Shown: positions 57,480 to 64,000 of the stretch, one piece after another
Position numbering within the stretch: the stretch's first letter is position 1
Layout of the letters: each line of letters begins with the position of its first letter
From: Neofusicoccum parvum
Taxonomy: Eukaryota > Ascomycota > Dothideomycetes > Botryosphaeriales > Botryosphaeriaceae
Direction: 5' to 3'
NCBI GenBank assembly: GCA_020912385.1
Contig: CP087210.1
Coordinates: forward strand, 1,116,001 to 1,180,000
Length of the DNA stretch: 64,000 nucleotides
Translations under genes and position numbers: made by a program
Notes under the pieces: generated by a model
Databases searched by the model: none
What the model was told of the DNA's origin: nothing
What the model saw: the letters and a program-made list of their open reading frames with translations, nothing else

Positions 57480-59641
57480 GTTTGTCTGTGGGCTGGTGAG
57501 AGTCGGCGAACCGTGACGTTGGTCGGCGCTTTCTCTCCCCGACTGCCGCCCATTCTTGCTAACGCGGCGCCCTAGTCTGCTTGCGGCTAAGCCGCGCGCA
57601 CTTACTAAGCGCCGCCCACGTGCTTTCCTTCCTTCTGCGCGTCGCCTCTCCACTCAATCCACCTCGCAACGCGCCCTGGTGCCGGTCTCCGTCGGACGGC
57701 ACGCTCTGCCCGACGTCGTACCTGCACCACCATGCGCTTCAGCTGCCGGCCTGCCGGGGTCTGCCGCCGACCACATGAAACGCTGCTTCTCGTCGGCCAC
57801 CGCGCTCGCCTGATCCCTATGTCATCATCTGCCTTCCTTCCTCGGCGCCCGCAGAGCATCAGGCAGGGCTGAAGTACTTCAGGGGACTCTATTTTTGCTC
57901 CTATTCGGAACGGAGGGCCCGTGGCCAGCCAGAAGATTCCAACGGGGCTGATCACCGGGTGGTGGATGCGTTCTGTGCACTGCACGGCGAATGATCAGCC
58001 CGACGGCCACGGCGAATTCCCTACTCCTTTCATTATGACCAGCTGCTCGACCACCCTGCTTCGTCAGCGCTTTGCCCCGTCCGCCGGGCAAACCAGAACC
58101 CCTGCTGTCCTCGGTGCGCTCGCGGAGTCTTTCGTCGGATTATGCATAGATTCAAATACGCCAATGAAGGTGAACGCAGCGACAGGCCTCGTTTCGGCTG
58201 GAGGACCGTGCAGATCGCTGGGGATGTGCCACGCCCTATACAGCCTGCGACACGCGAAGACGAATGGGGACGGAAAGCAATGAAGGCAGCTCCACCGCGG
58301 GTACGCCGCAGACCCGTTGACGACCGCATTTACGCAATGCGGCTAGTTGCGCCGGCCGTGATCTGCGCGCATCTGAGTCGCGTGGAGGACCAGCAGGCAG
58401 AGGACGAGGACAGAGCCGGCAATTGCTTGGGGAAGACAGGGCGCGGGAGGTGCGATGAGGACGAGCGGGGGCGTGGGGAGGTGCTAAGTACTCTGCGGCC
58501 AGCTGTTTCCTCCAGCCACAGGCGGGCTGGCTGGCGGTACGAGGCGTAGGCGTGCCAGCGGCCGTATCGCTTCGCAGCGCCCTTCGGTTCTCGGCAGCGC
58601 ACGTCAGGCTGTCCATAATTTCTGGCAGTGGCAGGCGGAGGAGCAGCGCGAAAGCAGGGACGAAATTGCTGGCGCAGGCCCGCAGGCCATGCGCTGGGCG
58701 GGCGCTGGACAAATGGCCCAGCGACAAGTGGTCGGCGGCGTGTTGGGGGATGGCAGTGGAGTCCGATCAGCGGCGGCCGGAATCCGTCGTATAGAGGACG
58801 CGATTATTGTCGCGCGAGCCGGGCCGGGCAGGGCTCGATGGCAGCAGACAGGCTCCCGAGCAGGTGTGATGTAGGATGCACCCTCGAGCGGGAGAGCGCG
58901 CCAATCAGCTCGCGGGCGGACAGGACTTAGAGCGGGAGGGCTGCAGCGTGAAGTAGTGCGGAGCGTCTCAAGTGCGCATCAATCAGGGCAGAGACACCAA
59001 AATAGCAGTGCACTGCCACTGCACGACGCGCTAGCACGAGATCAGCGTGAGCGAATGGCGCTGCCGACACGGAGCGGCAGCCCGTTATTACTGCTGGCGC
59101 CCCTCGTCCCCCAGAGTCGCGATCCATGACGCCGCCCGCCTGTCCGCCGCCGCCTGTTTCCCTCACGCTCGCTGCCTCCGCCCGCGACGCTGCGTCTGCG
59201 TCCGCTCGCTCGCCGCCCCGACGCGCCCTCGACCGCGCCCTCGCCCGCGCCCGCGCCCGCCACCACCAGGTCGCCGTCGCCGTGGCATGATCAGCTTGCC
59301 CGCCCTTCCCCGCGAATCGCTAAGTCTAGCCAGGCTCTTGGCCTCCAGTCCTCCGCCGCCCGCCGCCCGCCGCCAAAGCCCCTGTTCTCCTCGGTGTTTC
59401 GCCTTGACAAGCATCTTCGCTGCCTCCGCCAAACCGCCGGCCGTCTGATCTGCGCAGCCACACGGCTGACGTCGACGCCCGCCTGCTGTGCTGCTCTTGG
59501 ATGGAAGCTCCCCACGCTCCGCTGCCGTCATCACACCATGAGGTCGCCGAACACCGTGTAGGCCCGATCTCCGCTGCCATGGAGCTATCCCGGCCACGCG
59601 GCCCTGCGCCATGGACCACGAACCATCGCCCGCGACGGAAG
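57480..59641. other. Divergent intergenic region
   Basis: About 2.2 kb between the Zn2Cys6 factor (minus) and the TRP-like gene (plus), GC-rich with many overlapping Arg/Ala-rich open frames on both strands and no recognisable domain. It should hold both promoters. In-frame codons upstream of 59642 (from 59501) may belong to the TRP-like protein. Confidence 0.5.
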
Positions 59642-62600
59642 ATGCTGTCGCCCAAGTCCCCCGGCGCTGCGCTGTCCCTCGCGTTGGCACTCGCCCTGTT
59701 CCTGTCGACCGCCAGCGCCGCCTTCATTCGCTTCGAGAACTGCCTCGACCCTGCCATTATCCACTCCGACCCGAAGCGGCTCCAATTCACGCCCTACTAC
59801 CTCAACGCGCGCTTCAACACCTCCGCCGAAAGCCACAATCTCAACATCACAATCTACGGCAATGTGTCGGGTCAGGCAACACAGGGCACGCTTCCGGCGT
59901 GGGACAACGAGACATACTGGAACAACCCCAACGAGACGTTCGGCAAGATTGTGGACCTGAGCACCTCGAACAACAAATACTCGACCCTTTTCGCCAAGGC
60001 CCAGGTCGTCACATACACCCCGTGGGAGGCCGACCCCGCTCGATTTTGCCAGGCCACTGTCAACACATCCTGCCCCATCGCACCGGTGTTCGATGCAAAC
60101 CGTACAGATCCATACAGCCTGCCGGCTTTCACCGTGGCCCACGATTTCTTCAGCACTTACGCATTCACCACCTTTGCTACAACGATACGCGTGCAGTCTG
60201 GTGACGATGGCGCTCCGGATCTAGCTTGTGTCTCGGCAAACATCACCCCCGATTTGGGTAGCACCATCTCCAATGCGATGCGCTATCTGCCAGCTGCGAT
60301 TCTGGTCTTCGTCGGTTTGGCGACAAGTTTCGCGGCCATATTCAGCCCGTGGGGTTCTTCGGATCCGTTCCGCTGGACGAGCAATTATGGCCGTGATGAA
60401 GACTTGCTGCGCCTGGTGACCCCGGGATTTGGAGACTGCTTGGCCTACGTCCAATTCATCGTTCTTGCAGGAAGCCTCAATTTGAATTATCCCGGATTTT
60501 ACCAGCCTGTTGTTAGCAAAGCCAGCTGGGCGACGCTGCTTTTCAACGAGAGCTTAGTCACTTCGGGGAACCTTACCTACGAAAGCCTTGTGGATGGAAT
60601 GTACGTCGTCAACGGGACATATGGTTTGTCCAGACTAGGAGAGTTGGTTGGCCTCGCGAAGGACCAGGACATATGGGCCACCATGGCCGTTTGGTACGTG
60701 GGTATCACCGTTGGGGCGGTGCTCCTGTGTCAACTGTGTTTTATGCTCCGCTGGGCGTACCGCTTCCTATCAAATATCCAAGAGGAGGATCTGCGCAGCA
60801 AAAACTTACCTTTCTCCATTGGCGTTGTTGTCCGCATGACCTTCAACTACTTTCTCTTGCCGATCATCGCCATTTCATTCTTCCAGATGGTGGTAGCGGA
60901 CAAATCACCCGCATCTGTGGTTGCGATGGCTGTGGTACTCCTGGTGTTGGTGATGGGACTTGCAGGGTGGATCTTCCGGCTGATATTTACGACAAAGCCA
61001 CGTGCGCATCTCTTCGATGATTTGCCGACTGTGCTCACGTATGGCCCTCTCTACAACACCTACTCGGACGATGCGGCACCTTTTGCATTCATACCGGTCC
61101 TGCTCGCATTCATCCGCGGTGTAGCTATTGGTGCAATTCAGCCTTCTGGAATCGCTCAAATTATTATTCTGGCCATATGCGAGGTCATCTACATCCTTAC
61201 TCTCCACGCCTTCCGCCCGTTCCAGGCACCGACATCTATGAACGCGTACCACACATTCTTCTCGATCGTCCGGCTCATCACGATACTCCTCAGCGTGGCG
61301 TTCGTACCCAATCTTGGCGTCTCGGAGGATTCCAAAGGTTGGATCGGCTACGTTTGTCTTCTCCTGCACGCCATTGTGCTCGTGTTTGGATTTTTCCTGA
61401 ATTCCATTCAAACCATTATCGAAGTCACTGCCAGGTTGGCAGGTGCCGGTGATACGAGAGGTGGGCTCACGAAAGTTTTCGGAAAGAGACAGCTGTCTCG
61501 CCGTACTCATCGCCGCCAGCAACGAAGCAGTCTCAATTCGAACGCTGCTATGTTAGCCGCAGACAGAGAGTCCAAGTTGGGGAGTCGCTCGAGAAGTCTT
61601 TCCGCCAGCTCTGCTGTGCTTCTCAACCGCCCGCCTGGCATGGATAGCCGAATGAGCGGTGGCTTTGATCATTTCAGCTCAGGCGGAGAAATGAGCAATT
61701 ATGGTGGAGCAAGCCCGGAACCCGGAACCCCTGGTGGCTCTGCCACTCCTTACACTTTCCTCCCAAGCGGTACCGCATCCTCGGGATCACGACGACCAAC
61801 TTTGGGATCGCGGGGCTTGGACGCTCAAGATCCATATTACAGGCCTCCTAGGACAAAGAGAGCGACGCCTGAAGCGTACGTCCCGGGTGCTCGCAGCAGA
61901 CAGTCATGGGGTAGCAGCGACTGGGCGAACAAGCCGTACGATGAACCTCCGGAACCTGCGGATGCCGGCGAAGGAGCATCGTTCTCGCCAAACCGCGGAA
62001 GTATAACTCCTGCATACCTGCGAACACACAGGGACGACTCCGACCCGGACATCCTTGGGCCACGAAGACCTCGGACAGATTACGCAGTGAGAGAGTCGGA
62101 TTTCTACTACGGTGTCACCAGAGGACCGCCGCTGGCTGAAGGCGTACCCACCCGGAAGCTCAAGACAGGCCCTGCTGACCCAATGGGACCGGTCTCGTCT
62201 GCAGGGGGATGGTTGAAGGGCCTGTTTGGTGGTAAGCGCAAGGAGAAGGGCAAGGGGTTCGAGGTCGTTCGAAGCACAAGAGCACCTCAATTGCTAGCGC
62301 TAGAGGAAGAAGATGATCGCTCACCAGAGGCCCACCACGAGCCATATCGGGACGACCCTGATGCGGAGGCAGGCGCACGGCGAGGATCGGCAACAACAGA
62401 CAGCTCGGTGGATGAAAGAGTAGGAAGGGCTAGTCGGGATTCGGAAGAGAGTAGTGAGGAGGACGACGAACTCGTGAGTGATGATGATAGGGATTCGTTT
62501 GATTCGGAAAGGCAACGAGTGTCGGAGGTACCTCCCACGTTGGGGCCCATTGAAACAGGAGGAGGGATCGAGCTTCCCAGCCGGGTAGGATCCAAGGCCA

Positions 62601-63052
62601 GTTCGAAGGTTTCAAAAATGGGCTCGTTGCGCAAGGCTCCCAGCATTCCGCGGAAAAGCTCCAGGCGAAAGTCCGGGACCGAGGCGTCGTTCATGAAAGA
62701 AGGATCGCGGCTCTCGACGATTGAGCAGGGGCAGCCATCAGGCGACTACCTTCGGCCGACAGCCGGGGAGGTACCACGTCTTCCATTTGGATCTTCAGAG
62801 CCATCTCCTTCGCCCGAGCGATCAGCGGCATCAAGCATACGTGGTGACGGGCCGAGCGTCACGGCAAGCGGCGGGCAGATACTAAGAAGTACATCGGACG
62901 GGGAGCGGCCGCTGAGTACGGGATACGTGCACCAGCACAAGGCGTCGGAGAGTATCCAGCCGGGGCTGTACGATTCCACACACTTGGGGAGCGCGGCGGA
63001 ATTTGTTCAGACTCCGCTAGGCAGCCGGAGCAGCCGGCGCAGTGACGAGTAA
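59642..63052 (+). CDS. TRP-like (ML-domain/FLC family) membrane protein
   Basis: An intronless frame of 1136 aa from the ATG at 59642, which begins a good signal peptide (MLSPKSPGAALSLALALALF, ending TASAA before FIRFENC). In-frame ATGs at 59579 (strong context GCCATGG) and 59501 would lengthen the N-terminus. Residues about 27-205 form an ML-like lumenal or extracellular domain with several N-glycosylation sites and paired cysteines. About nine or ten hydrophobic segments follow (from ISNAMRYLPAAILVFVGL to LLLHAIVLVFGFFLNSIQ), the TRP-like domain of fungal proteins such as Pkd2 and the flavin-carrier (FLC) family, implicated in calcium and cell-wall signalling. The last 480 or so residues are Ser/Arg/Asp-rich, cytosolic and disordered, with an acidic stretch SSEEDDELVSDDDRDSF. 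The exact transported ion is unknown. Confidence 0.88.
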   Translation: MLSPKSPGAALSLALALALFLSTASAAFIRFENCLDPAIIHSDPKRLQFTPYYLNARFNTSAESHNLNITIYGNVSGQATQGTLPAWDNETYWNNPNETFGKIVDLSTSNNKYSTLFAKAQVVTYTPWEADPARFCQATVNTSCPIAPVFDANRTDPYSLPAFTVAHDFFSTYAFTTFATTIRVQSGDDGAPDLACVSANITPDLGSTISNAMRYLPAAILVFVGLATSFAAIFSPWGSSDPFRWTSNYGRDEDLLRLVTPGFGDCLAYVQFIVLAGSLNLNYPGFYQPVVSKASWATLLFNESLVTSGNLTYESLVDGMYVVNGTYGLSRLGELVGLAKDQDIWATMAVWYVGITVGAVLLCQLCFMLRWAYRFLSNIQEEDLRSKNLPFSIGVVVRMTFNYFLLPIIAISFFQMVVADKSPASVVAMAVVLLVLVMGLAGWIFRLIFTTKPRAHLFDDLPTVLTYGPLYNTYSDDAAPFAFIPVLLAFIRGVAIGAIQPSGIAQIIILAICEVIYILTLHAFRPFQAPTSMNAYHTFFSIVRLITILLSVAFVPNLGVSEDSKGWIGYVCLLLHAIVLVFGFFLNSIQTIIEVTARLAGAGDTRGGLTKVFGKRQLSRRTHRRQQRSSLNSNAAMLAADRESKLGSRSRSLSASSAVLLNRPPGMDSRMSGGFDHFSSGGEMSNYGGASPEPGTPGGSATPYTFLPSGTASSGSRRPTLGSRGLDAQDPYYRPPRTKRATPEAYVPGARSRQSWGSSDWANKPYDEPPEPADAGEGASFSPNRGSITPAYLRTHRDDSDPDILGPRRPRTDYAVRESDFYYGVTRGPPLAEGVPTRKLKTGPADPMGPVSSAGGWLKGLFGGKRKEKGKGFEVVRSTRAPQLLALEEEDDRSPEAHHEPYRDDPDAEAGARRGSATTDSSVDERVGRASRDSEESSEEDDELVSDDDRDSFDSERQRVSEVPPTLGPIETGGGIELPSRVGSKASSKVSKMGSLRKAPSIPRKSSRRKSGTEASFMKEGSRLSTIEQGQPSGDYLRPTAGEVPRLPFGSSEPSPSPERSAASSIRGDGPSVTASGGQILRSTSDGERPLSTGYVHQHKASESIQPGLYDSTHLGSAAEFVQTPLGSRSSRRSDE

Positions 63053-63702
63053 TTTCCATTCTCTGTTTATCTTCTCAGCATCACCTTTTAGTTTGCAGTG
63101 GGCGGAGTGGGGGTGTGTAAAAAAAGGACCATTGGGCGGCAGGACAGGACATACAGCGACAGGAGTTTTGCGGAGGGTACACCTGCATATTGGATGTAAT
63201 CATTACCAGTAGCGATAGGAAGCTAGCAAGCGAACACGTAATTCAGCAGCACAGTTGCGCAGATCTGGCTCGGGTGGCGTTGCAGGGCGCGGAACAGGAT
63301 CGAGCGGCCACGAATTCCGCGTTGCCCGCCCGGGGCGAGGGCCGGGGCGATAAGAGCTGCCTTATCGCCTGGTTCCGCTCCGCCTCCGCCTCGCATGACC
63401 ACCGGCCTCCACCACTGCGACCGCCGCCAGCCCTCACCGCAGCTGTGCCCTGGCTGCCACCGCCCACGCGAGCCGGCAGTCCTGTTGCAAGCCCTGTCCC
63501 ACCGTCGCGCTGCCGTCGCCCGCATCCGAGCACACGGCCGAGCCCTCGATCGAGCGCCACGCCCGCACTGTTGCCCGCCCGCCCGATCGATACCCGTAGC
63601 GTTGAGCTGTGTGATGGCAACGTCGTGGCAGCACTCATAGACCGCTGCACCTGACTATCCCTGGCTGTCTCACGCTGCTCCCCGTCGAGCAAGTCCGCGT
63701 TC
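63053..63702. other. Intergenic region
   Basis: 650 bases between the TRP-like stop and the next plus-strand start. The early part is the 3' UTR with an A-run near 63119. The rest, from about 63290, is GC-rich and probably the promoter of the gene starting at 63703. Overlapping open frames look like composition effects. Confidence 0.5.
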
Positions 63703-64000
63703 ATGGACAGATCCTCCCTCCCGCCGCCGCCGCCGCCGCCACACTCAGCCAGCACCTCCGCCATCCCCCGCTCGTCGCTCTCCTCCGGGGGCGACGCCGC
63801 TGCTTCTCCCGCGAACCCCTCTTCGCTGCACCGTGGATACAGCGATGGCGCTACCTCCACCGCAGCCGCGCCTCCAGACCGAGACACTTTCCTGCGAGAA
63901 TACGGCGTGGACACTGAGGCTGGGGGCCGAAGTGAGGGAAGTGGTGGCCCGCGCGGTATGAGCCAGCCGAGCGATTCGGCGACGGCTGACAGGAAGAGGC
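63703..64000 (+). CDS. Start of a gene cut by the window end, unknown product
   Basis: An open frame from the ATG at 63703 runs through the end of the window (99 complete codons, no stop). It starts MDRSSLPPPPPPPPHSAST, contains SSLHRGYSDG, and later RDTFLREYGVDTEAGGRS, a mixed acidic/Ser-rich sequence typical of a disordered N-terminus in a larger fungal protein. No domain can be named from this part. The polyproline is encoded by a CCG repeat at about 63722-63741, and a later start is possible. Confidence 0.5.
   Translation, partial: MDRSSLPPPPPPPHSASTSAIPRSSLSSGGDAAASPANPSSLHRGYSDGATSTAAAPPDRDTFLREYGVDTEAGGRSEGSGGPRGMSQPSDSATADRKR

Noticed and set aside
63243..63914. 223-codon minus-strand frame at the right edge
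   Set aside because: It is the shadow of the plus-strand frame starting at 63703, which has better composition and continues out of the window.
1..64000. tRNA, rRNA or CRISPR features
   Set aside because: Reading through for T-arm-like GGTTCGA-type motifs and regular repeat-spacer patterns gave nothing convincing; tRNAscan-SE and Infernal would be the decisive tests.

Overview
This window looks like nuclear DNA of a filamentous ascomycete (Pezizomycotina, possibly Dothideomycetes; the class is inferred and the species cannot be named). The evidence is short introns of mostly 47-90 bases with GTRNGT donors, CTAAC/CTAAT-like branch sites and CAG/TAG acceptors, a typical fungal gene set (kinesin-8, a Zn2Cys6 factor, a P450 with several N-terminal membrane segments, a Dal5-type permease, a TRP-like ML-domain protein), and a PRP8 gene with an intein at the classic fungal site. 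I worked out exon structures by hand from splice signals, frame closure and family conservation.

Layout from left to right: GC-rich DNA with no supported gene (1-2567); a Myb/SANT-like protein (+, 2568-3735); a spacer with a degenerate dispersed repeat (5572-6026); an alpha/beta hydrolase (-, 7544-8959); an AT-richer spacer; a kinesin-8 (-, 12026-15149); a secreted, probably GPI-anchored protein whose mature chain starts with histidine (-, 16081-17469); a long spacer; a two-exon small gene of unknown function (+, 20620-20977); a ToxD-like oxidoreductase (-, 21562-22930) diverging from a Dal5-like MFS permease (+, 24371-25978), with an inverted repeat between them; and an unusual J-domain-less DnaJ C-terminal-domain protein (-, 26074-28366).

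The centre is a housekeeping pair read divergently from a 463-base promoter region: ribosomal protein eL34 (-, with a 14-base microexon) and the spliceosome core protein Prp8 (+). Prp8 carries an 860-residue intein with intact splicing residues and both LAGLIDADG motifs. Beyond it lie long G homopolymers, a possible small spliced gene (-, 41251-41864), a gene-poor stretch, a six-exon P450 (-, 45839-47797), a RapZ-C-like protein (-, 49269-49886) diverging from a mitochondrial-type malic enzyme (+, 50415-52774), an eight-exon Zn2Cys6 factor (-, 54517-57479), a TRP-like channel-family protein (+, 59642-63052) and the 5' end of another gene running off the window (+, from 63703).

The genes do not form an obvious biosynthetic cluster. 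The window is mainly a mix of housekeeping and solitary accessory genes. The points most worth following up are the large PRP8 intein, the DnaJ-C fusion with a helical/coiled-coil N-terminus, the histidine-first secreted protein, and the small spliced genes that single-frame scanning misses.
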